In this document: piece by piece, positions 14,501 to 21,624 of the stretch
Position numbering within the stretch: the stretch's first letter is position 1
Layout of the letters: every line of letters begins with the position of its first letter
NCBI GenBank assembly: GCA_020633435.1
Contig: JACKDP010000001.1
Coordinates: forward strand, 1,674,001-1,738,000
Reading direction: 5' to 3'
Source of the DNA: Myxococcales bacterium
GTDB lineage: Bacteria; Myxococcota_A; Bradymonadia; UBA7976; UBA1532
DNA: 64,000 nt
Program-made: the position numbers and the translations under genes
The notes under the pieces: model-generated
Seen by the model: the letters and a program-made list of their open reading frames with translations, nothing else
The model's database searches: none
What the model was told of the DNA's origin: nothing

Positions 14501-14561
14501 GCCCTACGACGCCGTCACCCTGGAGCGCATCGGCCGGTGGATCGACGAGCTGGCCCGCTGA
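8538..14561 (+). CDS. Giant lipoprotein: two CxxCH domains flanking 58 Cys/Asp repeats
   Basis: 2007 residues. The ATG at 8538 follows GGGGGAGA. It has a signal peptide with lipobox LVAAC (Cys20). Residues about 50-150 hold FASRCVGCHVGG, a CxxCH haem-type motif with the layout of planctomycete-type cytochrome domains (later MPIG and a W-I-E-S-L helix). An array of exactly 58 repeats of 30 residues follows. The protein ends with a second copy of the same domain (FNRDCVGCHVGG, MPQGG, IGRWIDELAR). Each repeat has four Cys and a DxDxDGxxDC core resembling calcium loops. I infer an outer-surface or periplasmic di-haem protein on a long, disulfide-braced, possibly calcium-bound rod. It diverges from the DUF4157 gene across 216 bp. 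No electron-transfer partner genes are adjacent. Confidence 0.9.
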   Translation: MAQRRAWGAAFLVAWLVAACDSGGGGGTPPAADSGPPGRADARPPDDLTLEGEVAELFASRCVGCHVGGPAEAGLRLDNLPVATIGVPSTEGPLRLVDPGHCDRSYLYRKVEGTHAEVGSGDVMPIGFARLTSPELELVCAWIESLPAEQFPEDCSVEGDEDEDGFADCADTDCQGAPPCLPEDCESGIDEDGDGAIDCADTECRGLPVCRVEDCSSRGDEDLDGFADCDDDDCADHPTCTGENCGNGQDDDLDGDVDCDDTDCADALTCQPENCSNGEDDDGDGLVDCADEECSARRSCQPEICFGGEDENGDGLTDCEDPRCQADEPRCRMEQCGNGVDDNDDGRVDCADPDCAQSVVCRAELCDNGVDDDGDGQVDCADAACVDTPTCRAEDCRNGRDDDADALVDCADPDCVGAAGCVPEVCGDGADNDLDGDVDCADADCARAVACRPELCANGIDDNADGLTDCADPVCARSLACQPEICDNGIDDDADGWFDCGDEECADALVCQPEICDNGVDDNGNRLVDCAEPACARAPRCQPERCGNGVDDDLDGLVDCADDGCANALLCRPEDCGNGIDDDGDARVDCADPECADARRCQPEICDNQIDDDDDGRVDCADTECADALRCQPERCGNDRDDNGDGLVDCADPTCAASVICRPELCGNGVDDNADGRIDCADADCFEALSCQPELCDNGRDDDGDGRADCLDTDCARATPCQTEICVDGLDNDGDGRVDCADADCALTPACQPEICDNGRDDDADGLVDCADPGCRAAPACQLEICDNRRDDDADGRVDCDDGLCADDPACVPEQCANGVDDDDDGAVDCDDAECALARACQPETCDNGVDDNGDGRTDCADAACLRARVCQPEDCANGVDDDGDGRTDCADAECTLARACQPEICDNGHDDDGDGQADCLDADCAGAPGCQIERCVGGLDEDGDGRVDCADPDCDGDAACVRELCNSGRDDDGDGLVDCNDPDCLGFSGCSVEDCGNGRDDDADGAIDCADPDCAQAVRCQAEICDDGVDNDGDDRADCADADCAADPRCEQRACRRRCPPEDCGNGQDDDGDGEVDCADADCQDAAICQVEDCRNGQDDDGDGLTDCRDADCAAEPTCVPERCANGADDDGDGLVDCADPECARDQRCASEICTNGIDDDANGRVDCADPDCAQHPTCLDEDCGNGVDDDGDGRVDCGDEDCAGAALCRVELCSNGVDDDVDTRQDCLDADCQGEPFCRFEDCANGVDDDGDGFTDCADGECAQAPACRAEVCGSGADDDGDGLVDCADPDCGGEPVCGPERCGDRVDNDGDGRTDCDDADCAQSALCRPEDCGNGADDDDDGLADCADPDCAGGPACQSERCDDDRDNDGDGRVDCADSDCAAAIRCQPELCADGIDNNGDALIDCADPTCAGGAACVPEDCANGRDDDADRLVDCADPDCVGSGACQAEDCQNGRDDDGDGLVDCADPACGQAPACASELCGNGIDDDADRLVDCADPDCALAQRCQPEDCRNGRDDDADGLVDCADPACVEAIVCQPEDCANGRDDDGDGLVDCADPICAEAPTCQPEDCQNRIDDDRDGRIDCADPDCVGEIVCAPEDCANGRDDDADGQVDCADSECLGDPICRDEDCQNGIDDDADGFADCADPDCAIAVGCQPEDCARAGDEDADGLADCADPDCANAPACVPEICGDGVDNDRDGLTDCADPECANAVACRPEDCANGRDDDADGRVDCADEECVGAAVCRPEDCANGIDDDADGFVDCADPQCVAALVCQPEDCANGRDDNGDGLVDCADPDCARAAGCAVEDCGNGRDDDGDGRVDCADPDCARAPRCQPEICDNGVDDDADRLVDCADPQCAGALVCQPEDCANGRDDNGDGRVDCDDPTCEGDEACVGIPAFTQAEIQALFNRDCVGCHVGGASLGGLTLDAPFTATTVDVPATRVRIDLDLIEPGDRNSSFLYLKLAGLQGAVGGNQMPQGGVPYDAVTLERIGRWIDELAR
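8994..14243 (+). repeat. 58 x 90-bp coding tandem repeat
   Basis: Starting at the Glu-Asp-Cys at 8994, 58 units were counted one by one. All are 30 codons long except unit 6 (31) and unit 30 (39, which includes EQRACRRRCPP). The total predicted length ends exactly at 14243. The consensus is E-x-C-x-N-G-x-D-D-D-x-D-G-x-V-D-C-A-D and continues P-D-C-A, about five variable residues, then C-x-P. Cys are at positions 3, 17, 22 and 28. Units differ in sequence, especially in the variable stretch before the last Cys, so this is not a recent clonal expansion. Confidence 0.95.
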
Positions 14562-14666
14562 GGCGGCGATCCAGAAAAGCCAGTCCTTTCAGATGGTTGC
14601 CGCCGGCGGCAGCCGGCATGTGGCCGGCGCGCTGCCAGGAAAATGCCGGACGTGTGCAGATTTCCT

Positions 14667-14692
14667 GCGACACGCGCGCCGACTGACCGATG
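14667..14692 (+). promoter_or_regulatory. Conserved upstream box of RAYT copy 2
   Basis: GCGACACGCGC (14667-14677), a short gap, then GACTGACCGATG (14681-14692), 32 bases before the start codon at 14724. It matches the box at 4337-4362 upstream of RAYT copy 1, while the sequence around it is different. Confidence 0.6.
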
Positions 14693-14723
14693 GATCTTCA
14701 CCTTCACAGCGCGGGAGCCGACC

Positions 14724-15683
14724 ATGCCTCGGCCCATTCGCTTCGACCACGCCGACTACGTCGTCGTCGGCCACCGCTCCGGTGCCCCCACCACCGTCTA
14801 CGACATCACGACGCCCGTCCTGGATGGCCAGTACCTGCTCCGCCCCGACGAGAGCGTCGGCCTCATCCTCGGCGTCCTGGGCCGGGCCGCCGCGCGGTGG
14901 TCCTTCGACATCTACGCCTTCCACGTCATGTCGACGCACTGGCACCTGCTCGCCGGCTTCCAGAGCCTGCGCCAGCGCGCCCGGGTCATGCGCTTCGTCA
15001 ACGGCGAGATCGCGCGGCGGATCAACCGCCTGCGGGGCCGGCGCGGTCCCCTCTTCGAGCGGCGGTACACCGCCATCCAGGTCCTGAGCGACGAGCACGC
15101 GCTCGACCGGCTCACCTACATCATGGCCCAGGGCACCAAGGCCTTCGTCGTCGGCCACCCCGACGACGACCCCTTCGCCTGCTCCACCCCCCACCACCTG
15201 CACGGCACCCCCCTGCGCGGCACCTGGCACGGCGGCGACGGCCCCGTCGTCTACCCCGTCGAGATCAGCCCCCTCCCCGGCCTGGCCCACCTCTCGCCCG
15301 CCGCGCGCCAGCAGACGATGCGCCAGCTCGCCGACGACATCGCCCGCCGAGAGCGCCAGCACCGCAAGAAGGCCGGTCGACGCCTCATGGGCGCCGACGC
15401 CGCCCGCCGCATCGACCCGCGCACCCGCCAGCGCCCGCGCCCCGCCAGCCCCGCCCCCGTCGTCCACGGCACCCGCGCCCAGGAAGCCGCCTGGCGCGAA
15501 GCCTACGGTCGCGCCCGAGACGCGTACACGGAAGCCACCATCGCCTTCCGCGCCTGGCAGGCCGACCAGGCCCACCCCCTCATCCCCTGGCCGCCCGGCA
15601 CCCTGCCGCCGCACTTCGCCGACGACGCCTTCTCGGTCGGCTGCCCCGCCGCCGCCCGGGCCAGCCCGGCCGGGCAGACCTAG
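14724..15683 (+). CDS. REP-associated tyrosine transposase (RAYT), copy 2
   Basis: 319 residues from the ATG at 14724, chosen because GGGAG precedes it; the reading frame also stays open further upstream. YAFHVMSTHWHLLAG contains the HWH metal site (HUH type). DEHALDRLTYIMAQG holds the candidate nucleophile Tyr. The C-terminal third is basic (RRERQHRKKAGRR) and ends with the shared motif LIPWPPGTLPPHF. It is a paralog of copy 1 at 3368-4303 with only moderate identity, so these are two separate old insertions. Its last 143 codons (from 15254) and the region after it are duplicated in tandem just downstream. Confidence 0.88.
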   Translation: MPRPIRFDHADYVVVGHRSGAPTTVYDITTPVLDGQYLLRPDESVGLILGVLGRAAARWSFDIYAFHVMSTHWHLLAGFQSLRQRARVMRFVNGEIARRINRLRGRRGPLFERRYTAIQVLSDEHALDRLTYIMAQGTKAFVVGHPDDDPFACSTPHHLHGTPLRGTWHGGDGPVVYPVEISPLPGLAHLSPAARQQTMRQLADDIARRERQHRKKAGRRLMGADAARRIDPRTRQRPRPASPAPVVHGTRAQEAAWREAYGRARDAYTEATIAFRAWQADQAHPLIPWPPGTLPPHFADDAFSVGCPAAARASPAGQT

Positions 15684-16013
15684 CGGCTCCGACGCCGCCG
15701 AGCACCGAGCCGGCCCGCGGCCCCTGCCGCAGCGCCACCCGTGCGCCCGCCCGCCGGCGTCCAGCACGCCACCCACCCGCCGCCGGCCCCTCCGCGCCCC
15801 GATCAGCCCCCGCCCCCCACCCAGTCTGGCCCCCAAAGGCCGCCCCCGGCGCCCAGGATTCCACCCTCGCCGCAAAGCTGCAGGTCCTCCCCAAGATCAC
15901 CTGGCACCCGGGGGGACCGCCCGAAGGCTGCGCGGAGGTCGCGCGGGTGCCGGCCGGAATGTCACCTGGCACCACCAGGGGACGGCCGGGGCCGGGCGGC
16001 CGGGCGGCGACGG
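15684..16013 (+). other. Non-coding flank downstream of RAYT copy 2
   Basis: 330 bp with no convincing gene; the long open frames through it are Pro/Arg-rich shadows. It is C-rich in its first half and carries the REP-like palindromes at 15897-15979. Confidence 0.6.
15897..15979 (+). repeat. REP-like motif cluster, copy A
   Basis: TCACCTGGCACC occurs twice (15897-15908 and 15962-15973). The second copy is part of a small hairpin, CCTGG-CACCA-CCAGG (15965-15979). A GGTGCC about 25 bases upstream pairs with GGCACC. RAYT genes are typically flanked by the REP palindromes they process, so these are the candidate substrate. Confidence 0.55.
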
Positions 16014-16443
16014 CCCCGTCGAGATCAGCCCCCTCCCCGGCCTGGCCCACCTCTCGCCCGCCGCGCGCCAGCAGACGATGCGCCAGCTCGCCGACGACAT
16101 CGCCCGCCGAGAGCGCCAGCACCGCAAGAAGGCCGGTCGACGCCTCATGGGCGCCGACGCCGCCCGCCGCATCGACCCGCGCACCCGCCAGCGCCCGCGC
16201 CCCGCCAGCCCCGCCCCCGTCGTCCACGGCACCCGCGCCCAGGAAGCCGCCTGGCGCGAAGCCTACGGTCGCGCCCGAGACGCGTACACGGAAGCCACCA
16301 TCGCCTTCCGCGCCTGGCAGGCCGACCAGGCCCACCCCCTCATCCCCTGGCCGCCCGGCACCCTGCCGCCGCACTTCGCCGACGACGCCTTCTCGGTCGG
16401 CTGCCCCGCCGCCGCCCGGGCCAGCCCGGCCGGGCAGACCTAG
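16014..16443 (+). pseudogene. Duplicated C-terminal fragment of RAYT copy 2
   Basis: This matches the last 143 codons of the transposase at 14724-15683, including the same stop. It lacks the HUH motif and Tyr, and it has no start with a ribosome site. It is the 5' part of the second unit of the tandem duplication. Confidence 0.9.
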
Positions 16444-16656
16444 CGGCTCCGACGCCGCCGAGCACCGAGCCGGCCCGCGGCCCCTGCCGCAGCGCCACCC
16501 GTGCGCCCGCCCGCCGGCGTCCAGCACGCCACCCACCCGCCGCCGGCCCCTCCGCGCCCCGATCAGCCCCCGCCCCCCACCCAGTCTGGCCCCCAAAGGC
16601 CGCCCCCGGCGCCCAGGATTCCACCCTCGCCGCAAAGCTGCAGGTCCTCCCCAAGA

Positions 16657-16739
16657 TCACCTGGCACCCGGGGGGACCGCCCGAAGGCTGCGCGGAGGTC
16701 GCGCGGGTGCCGGCCGGAATGTCACCTGGCACCACCAGG
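16657..16739 (+). repeat. REP-like motif cluster, copy B
   Basis: Same as 15897-15979, shifted by 760 bp: two TCACCTGGCACC copies and the CCTGG/CCAGG hairpin. Confidence 0.55.
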
Positions 16740-16770
16740 GGACGGCCGGGGCCGGGCGGCCGGGCGCGGT

Positions 16771-16800
16771 TTGCCCACGCGGAAAGCGCGGTGCTACAAA
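16771..16800 (+). promoter_or_regulatory. Candidate sigma70-type promoter, near-leaderless
   Basis: TTGCCC (16771-16776), an 18-bp spacer, then TACAAA (16795-16800). The start codon is at 16807, so transcription from this promoter would begin at or next to the ATG. No Shine-Dalgarno sequence precedes the ATG, which fits a leaderless message. The promoter starts 5 bp after the tandem duplication ends. Confidence 0.4.
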
Positions 16801-16806
16801 CCGGGC

Positions 16807-19083
16807 ATGCGCGCATCCTTCCTGATCGTGTTCGCCCTCGCCCTCGGCGTCGCCGCCTGCAGCGACCCCGCCGAGACCGGCTGCTCCTCCGCCACCGACT
16901 GCGCGGACGGCGAGCTCTGCCGCGCCGGCGCGTGCGTGACGCCCCCCGCCTGCGCGCGGGATGGGGACTGCCCCACCGACGTCTGCCAGGGTGGCCTGTG
17001 CCGGCCGCTGCCCTGCCAGCAGGCCGCCGACTGCGCCAGCCCCGACCGCGTCTGCGTCGCCGGGGCCTGCGCGCCGGGCGACGCCTGCCAGGGTGACGAG
17101 GACTGCCCCGGCACCCGCTGCGACCGGGAGACCGGCCGCTGCACCCTGCCCGCCGCCTCGTGCGGCGATGGCGGCGCCTGCCCCGTCGGGGAGCGCTGCG
17201 TCGCCGACCGCTGCCTGCCGGCCGAGGCCTGCGGCGACGACGAGGGCTGCCCGGCCGACGCCTTCTGCGACGCCGGCCGCTGCCACACCGGGTGCCGCCT
17301 CGCCGAGGGGGCCTGCCCCGCCGGCACCCGCTGCGACCCCATCCGCCGGACCTGCGAGGGCTGCGCGGCCGAGGCGGACTGTGGCGAGGGCGAGTACTGC
17401 AGCCCCGACGGGTGCCTGCCCGGCTGCCGCCCCGATGGCACTGGTTGCGCCGTTGGTGAGGCCTGCGATCCCATGACGCACACCTGCCGCTGCGCCGACG
17501 ACGCCGCCTGTGCCGAGGGCACGTACTGCGACGCCGACGGCGCCTGCGCCCCCGGCTGCCGCCTCGACGGCGCGGGCTGCGCCGAGGGCCTCGCCTGCGA
17601 TCCTGGCACCCGCGCCTGCCGCTGCCCCGACGACGACGCCTGCCCCGCCAACCAGTACTGTGACACCACCTGCCAGCCGGGCTGCCGCGTGGGGGCCTGC
17701 CCCGACGGCCAGATCTGCGACCTCGAGACCCGCGAGTGCCGCCCGCCCGGCATGCGCTGCGACCGCGATCTGGACTGCCCCGCCGCCGAGTACTGCGCCG
17801 AGGGCGGCTGCGCCCCGGGCTGCCGCGAAGGGGGCTGCCCCAACGGCCAGCTCTGCGATCCCGCCAACCGCCTCTGCCTCTGCAACCAGGACGCGGGCTG
17901 CCCCCAGGGGTCGTGGTGCGACGCCGGCATGTGCACGCCGGGCTGCCGGGCGGATGGCTCGGGCTGCGCCAGCGGCCGCTGCGACGCCGCCAGCCACCGC
18001 TGCCGCTGCGACGGCGACGGCCAGTGCGTCGCGGGGGAGTTCTGCGACGGGGGCCTCTGCGCGCCCGGCTGCCGCCTCGCCCCCGATGACTGCGCCGTCG
18101 GCCGCTGCGACGCCGCCACCCACCAGTGCCAGGCCGGGGCCTGCGCGCGCGACGCCGACTGCCCCAACGACCAGGCCTGCCTCCTCGTGGTCGTCGACGG
18201 CGCGCCCCTCCTGCGCTGCGGCCCCGCGCTGGCCAACGGCCGCGCCGAGGCCCCCTGCGACGTCGACGTGCAGTGCGCCAGCCGCCTCTGCACCAACGCC
18301 GGCTACTGCTTCTCCGCCTGCGAGCGCGACGCCGACTGCCCCAGCCGCCGCTGCGCGACCATCCGCATCACCGTCGACCAGGGCGATCCCGTGGAGTTCC
18401 AGTCCTGCGCGCCCCCCGAGATCCCCTGCGCCGCCGACGTGGACTGCCCCATGGACCAGGCCTGCGCCCCCACCGGCGACGATCCGGCCCAGCCCGCCCG
18501 GCCCCTGATGCGCTGCGTGCCCCGCGGCGACGACCTGCCCGGCGGCTCGCCCTGTGCGGCCGGCAATGCCTGCGCCAGCGGCGTCTGCCTCGACGGGGCG
18601 TGCTGGCAGCCTTGCGCCGTCGGCGGCGCCGGCCACTGCGGCGCCGGCCAGGGCTGCTACCCCAACCAGTTCCACTTCATCGACGACCGCGCGACCCCCA
18701 ACCAGCCGGCCGACGACCGCTACTGGGGCATGGCCGCCTGCGTGCCCGCCCAGGGCAGCGACGCCGCCTGCCCCGATGGCCGCTGCGCCGGCGGCGAGGT
18801 CTGCACCCTGCGCCCCGACCAGACCCGCGAGGCCTACGATCAGATCTGCCGCACCCCCGTGGGTGCCATGGGCGGCGGCGGCGTCTGCCGCACGGACGCC
18901 GACTGCCAGAGCGGCCTCTGCTTCAGCAACGGCATCTGCCTCGGCCTCTGCGACCCCCGCAACCCCGCCGGCCAGTGCGTGGCCGGCACCGCCTGCGCGG
19001 GCGTGACGGTGCCCGTCCAGGAGCGCGACCCGGCCAACCCCGCCGACGACCTCACCGACGAGCTCAGCGCGTGCTTCCCATGA
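16807..19083 (+). CDS. Cys-rich repeat lipoprotein
   Basis: 758 residues. It has a signal peptide with lipobox GVAAC. The mature protein is a chain of short Cys-rich modules (CADGELCRAGAC, CPNGQLCDP, CPADAFCDAGRC) of the kind common in Myxococcota surface proteins, about 35-45 residues each, covering roughly residues 25-500. A less repetitive Cys-containing C-terminal part follows (YPNQFHFIDD, YWGMAACVPA). No enzyme motif was seen. I infer a disulfide-braced extracellular protein. Its stop overlaps the start of the next lipoprotein gene (ATGA, 19080-19083), so the two are probably made together. It has no ribosome site and probably uses the promoter at 16771-16800. Confidence 0.85.
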   Translation: MRASFLIVFALALGVAACSDPAETGCSSATDCADGELCRAGACVTPPACARDGDCPTDVCQGGLCRPLPCQQAADCASPDRVCVAGACAPGDACQGDEDCPGTRCDRETGRCTLPAASCGDGGACPVGERCVADRCLPAEACGDDEGCPADAFCDAGRCHTGCRLAEGACPAGTRCDPIRRTCEGCAAEADCGEGEYCSPDGCLPGCRPDGTGCAVGEACDPMTHTCRCADDAACAEGTYCDADGACAPGCRLDGAGCAEGLACDPGTRACRCPDDDACPANQYCDTTCQPGCRVGACPDGQICDLETRECRPPGMRCDRDLDCPAAEYCAEGGCAPGCREGGCPNGQLCDPANRLCLCNQDAGCPQGSWCDAGMCTPGCRADGSGCASGRCDAASHRCRCDGDGQCVAGEFCDGGLCAPGCRLAPDDCAVGRCDAATHQCQAGACARDADCPNDQACLLVVVDGAPLLRCGPALANGRAEAPCDVDVQCASRLCTNAGYCFSACERDADCPSRRCATIRITVDQGDPVEFQSCAPPEIPCAADVDCPMDQACAPTGDDPAQPARPLMRCVPRGDDLPGGSPCAAGNACASGVCLDGACWQPCAVGGAGHCGAGQGCYPNQFHFIDDRATPNQPADDRYWGMAACVPAQGSDAACPDGRCAGGEVCTLRPDQTREAYDQICRTPVGAMGGGGVCRTDADCQSGLCFSNGICLGLCDPRNPAGQCVAGTACAGVTVPVQERDPANPADDLTDELSACFP

Positions 19084-21605
19084 GGTGCCTCCCCCTCGCC
19101 CTGCTGGCCGCCCTCGCCGCCTGCACCCCCGACGCGCCACGCATCCAGCAGGTCGACGCCCCCGCCGACAGCCGCGATCCCGTCGGCCCCTACGCCCTCG
19201 TCGCGTCCATCGACGGCAAGACGGACGTCATCGTCGTGAGCTGGCTGGCCGACGACGTGCCCGGGCCGACCCTCGGCATGAGCCGCCGCGGGGATGGCCG
19301 CTACGAGGCCCGCCTCCCCGGGCAGCCCCCCGGCACCACCGTCCGCCTCCGCGTCCTCGTCGACGGCCCCGGCGGCGAGGACGAGTGGCCCGGCGACGGC
19401 GAATACCATGAGTTTCGGGTACTTGCCGCCGACGGCGCCTGCCTGGTCGACGGCGACTGCCTGGGCGACGAGCTCTGCGACCGCCTCCGCGGCGTCTGCA
19501 AGCCCCGCCCCGAGGTCTGCGTCGACGATGGCGACTGCCCCCTCGACACCGTCTGCGCCGACGGCGCCTGCCGCTTCGCGCCGACCACCTGCGAGGACGA
19601 CGCCCAGTGCGGCCCCGGCCGGGTGTGCGAGGCCGGCCGCTGCGTCTCCCGCCCCGAGTGCCGCGAGGACGCCGACTGCCCCGACGGCGCCTGCCTGACG
19701 CCCCCCGGCCGCTGCATCGCCGCCGGCGGCTGCCGCGTCGACGCCGACTGCCCCGCCGATCTGCCCGTCTGCCGCGCCGGCGCCTGCGCCCCGGGCCCCT
19801 GCGGCGGCGGCTGCCCGGCCCCCCTCGTCTGCCTCGACGACGCCTGCGTCGATCCGGGCGCGTGCGGCGGCCCCTGCCCCCCCGGCCTGCGCTGCCTGCC
19901 GGACCAGGGCTGCGTGGGCTGCACCGCCGACGGCCAGTGCGGCGCCGGGGCTCACTGCGCCACCGACGACGACTTCACCTGCCGCCGCGGCGAGCGCCTC
20001 GGCGCCTGCCAGCCCTGTGGGCCCGGCGGGGCGTGCGGCTTCGACCAGCGCTGCGACGCCGAGCTGGGCTTCCTCTGCCTGGCCGCCTGCGAGCGCGACC
20101 GCGACTGCCCGGCCGGCAACACGTGCCAGGGCGGCGTCTGCCGGGGCGATCCCCTCTGCGGCGGGCGCGCCTGCCGCCGGGACGACGAGTGTGACGGCGC
20201 CTGCCTCGGCGGCGCCTGCACCCCGCGCCAGATCTGCGAGCGCGACGCCGACTGCGCCGAGGACTGGCGCTGCGACGGCGGTCGCTGCCTGCCGACCGCC
20301 CCGACGTGCTTCGGGACGGACGCCTGCCCCCAGGGTCAGATCTGCCTGGGCGGCCGCTGCGCGCCGGGCGGCCCCGCCGGCGCCTGCGCCCCCTGCGACG
20401 GGCCCGACAGCTGCGCCAGCCCGGCGCTCTGCATCGACCTCGACGGCACCGGCAGCCGCTGCGTCGCGCTCTGCGGCCGCGATGGCTGCCCCGCCGGCCT
20501 CGCCTGCCTCGACGCGGGCCCCTTCGGCGTCTGCCTCTCCGGCGACGGCGTCTGCCCCCGGGGGCGCTGCGGCCTCGACGCCTTCGAGCCCAACGACGAC
20601 CTCCGCGACCCGGCCGTCCTGCCCGCCCAGGTCGAGGGCGCGATCTGCGCCGCCGACACCGACGTCTTCGCCGTCCCGGGCGAGGGCGCCTCCATCGCCT
20701 GGCGCGTCACGCCCGTGGACGGACCGCTCGGCGTCCTCCGGCTCGTCGGCGGCGAGCCCATCGCGGAAGACAACCTGCAACCCGATGAATTTCTTGAGTT
20801 TACCGCCCTCGGCCGCCTCCAGCTCATGGTGATCACCACCCCGGCCGACGGCGAGGTCCGCTACCTCATCGAGCGCCGCATGGCCCCGCCGATGATGTGC
20901 GACGACGACTTCCTGGAGGAGAACGACGACGCCCGCCAGGCCACCATCCTGGGCAACGGCGCCGACGTGAACCCCATCGCCTGCGCGGGCGACGCCGACT
21001 GGTTCCGCCTGCGCATGTCCCCCGGCGACGCCGGCGTGGCCCGCCTCACCGTCCCCGGCCCCGTCGACGGCGGCCTCGCCTGGTCCCTCGAGGACGCCAC
21101 GGGCGAGGCCCTCGGCGCCGGCGTCATCCGCGAGGGCGGCGCCGACATCCAGCTCAGCTACCGCGAGCAGCTCTACCTGCGCGTCGAGTGCCCCGCCTGC
21201 GGGCGCACGCCCTACCGCCTCACCACCCGCTTCCAGGCCGGCGGCGGCTGCCCCGCCGACGCCCTCGAGCCCAACGACGAGCTCGGCGGCGCCCGGGAGA
21301 TCGGCGTCCCCTTCGATCGCGCCGAGCTGGCGGCCTGCGTCGCCGACGACGACTGGTACGCCTTCACCGCCCCGGGCGGGCAGCGCGTGCGCCTGGACCT
21401 CGACTTCACCCACGCCCAGGGCGACATCGACGTGGAGCTCTTCGACGAGCAGGGCGCCCTCGTGGACGCCTCCACCAGCGCCACCGACAACGAGCAGATC
21501 GACCTGCCGGTGCGCCGCCGCAACACCCGCTACTTCGCCCGCGTGTTCCTCTTCCCCGGCCGAGGCGCCTTCAACCCGTACCGCCTGCGCCTCCGCCCCC
21601 GCTGA
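19080..21605 (+). CDS. Cys-rich lipoprotein with PPC-like domains
   Basis: 841 residues, coupled to the previous gene by ATGA. The signal peptide ends LAALAAC. Residues about 30-115 look like a beta-sandwich (VASIDGKTDVIVVSWL; RLRVLVDGPGG). Residues about 120-500 are Cys-rich modules (CLVDGDCLGDELCD; CAEDWRCDGGRC). The last about 340 residues hold three PPC-like domains, each opening with EPND/EEND and a DxDxF or DADWF motif (FEPNDD, LEENDD, LEPNDE). PPC domains are typical of secreted Myxococcota proteins. The third ends close to the C-terminus (FNPYRLRLRP). A partner of the 16807 product is inferred from coupling. Specific function unknown. Confidence 0.87.
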   Translation: MRCLPLALLAALAACTPDAPRIQQVDAPADSRDPVGPYALVASIDGKTDVIVVSWLADDVPGPTLGMSRRGDGRYEARLPGQPPGTTVRLRVLVDGPGGEDEWPGDGEYHEFRVLAADGACLVDGDCLGDELCDRLRGVCKPRPEVCVDDGDCPLDTVCADGACRFAPTTCEDDAQCGPGRVCEAGRCVSRPECREDADCPDGACLTPPGRCIAAGGCRVDADCPADLPVCRAGACAPGPCGGGCPAPLVCLDDACVDPGACGGPCPPGLRCLPDQGCVGCTADGQCGAGAHCATDDDFTCRRGERLGACQPCGPGGACGFDQRCDAELGFLCLAACERDRDCPAGNTCQGGVCRGDPLCGGRACRRDDECDGACLGGACTPRQICERDADCAEDWRCDGGRCLPTAPTCFGTDACPQGQICLGGRCAPGGPAGACAPCDGPDSCASPALCIDLDGTGSRCVALCGRDGCPAGLACLDAGPFGVCLSGDGVCPRGRCGLDAFEPNDDLRDPAVLPAQVEGAICAADTDVFAVPGEGASIAWRVTPVDGPLGVLRLVGGEPIAEDNLQPDEFLEFTALGRLQLMVITTPADGEVRYLIERRMAPPMMCDDDFLEENDDARQATILGNGADVNPIACAGDADWFRLRMSPGDAGVARLTVPGPVDGGLAWSLEDATGEALGAGVIREGGADIQLSYREQLYLRVECPACGRTPYRLTTRFQAGGGCPADALEPNDELGGAREIGVPFDRAELAACVADDDWYAFTAPGGQRVRLDLDFTHAQGDIDVELFDEQGALVDASTSATDNEQIDLPVRRRNTRYFARVFLFPGRGAFNPYRLRLRPR

Positions 21606-21624
21606 CGCCCCTCTCGGAGATCCC

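Larger units (their letters stand above)
15254..16766 (+). repeat. 760-bp-period tandem duplication of RAYT 3' half and flank
   Basis: 15254-16006 and 16014-16766 (753 bp each) matched wherever I compared them. The second copy also keeps 18 bp (16003-16020) matching 15231-15248 but lacks the 12 bp 15249-15260, as if slippage between two CCCCGTC heptamers followed the duplication. The unit holds the last 143 codons of the transposase and about 320 bp of C-rich non-coding DNA with REP-like motifs. The apparent identity implies a recent event. Confidence 0.93.
16444..16806 (+). other. Second copy of RAYT flank plus promoter of the next gene
   Basis: Up to 16766 this repeats 15684-16006, including the REP-like motifs (16657-16739). 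The remaining 40 bp are unique and carry the candidate promoter of the Cys-rich lipoprotein gene at 16807. No gene was seen. Confidence 0.7.

Noticed and set aside
15684..16013. Long Pro/Arg-rich open frames over the RAYT flank and its duplicate
   Set aside because: Composition matches frame shadows of GC-rich DNA. They have no ribosome site, and the duplicated versions differ only by position.
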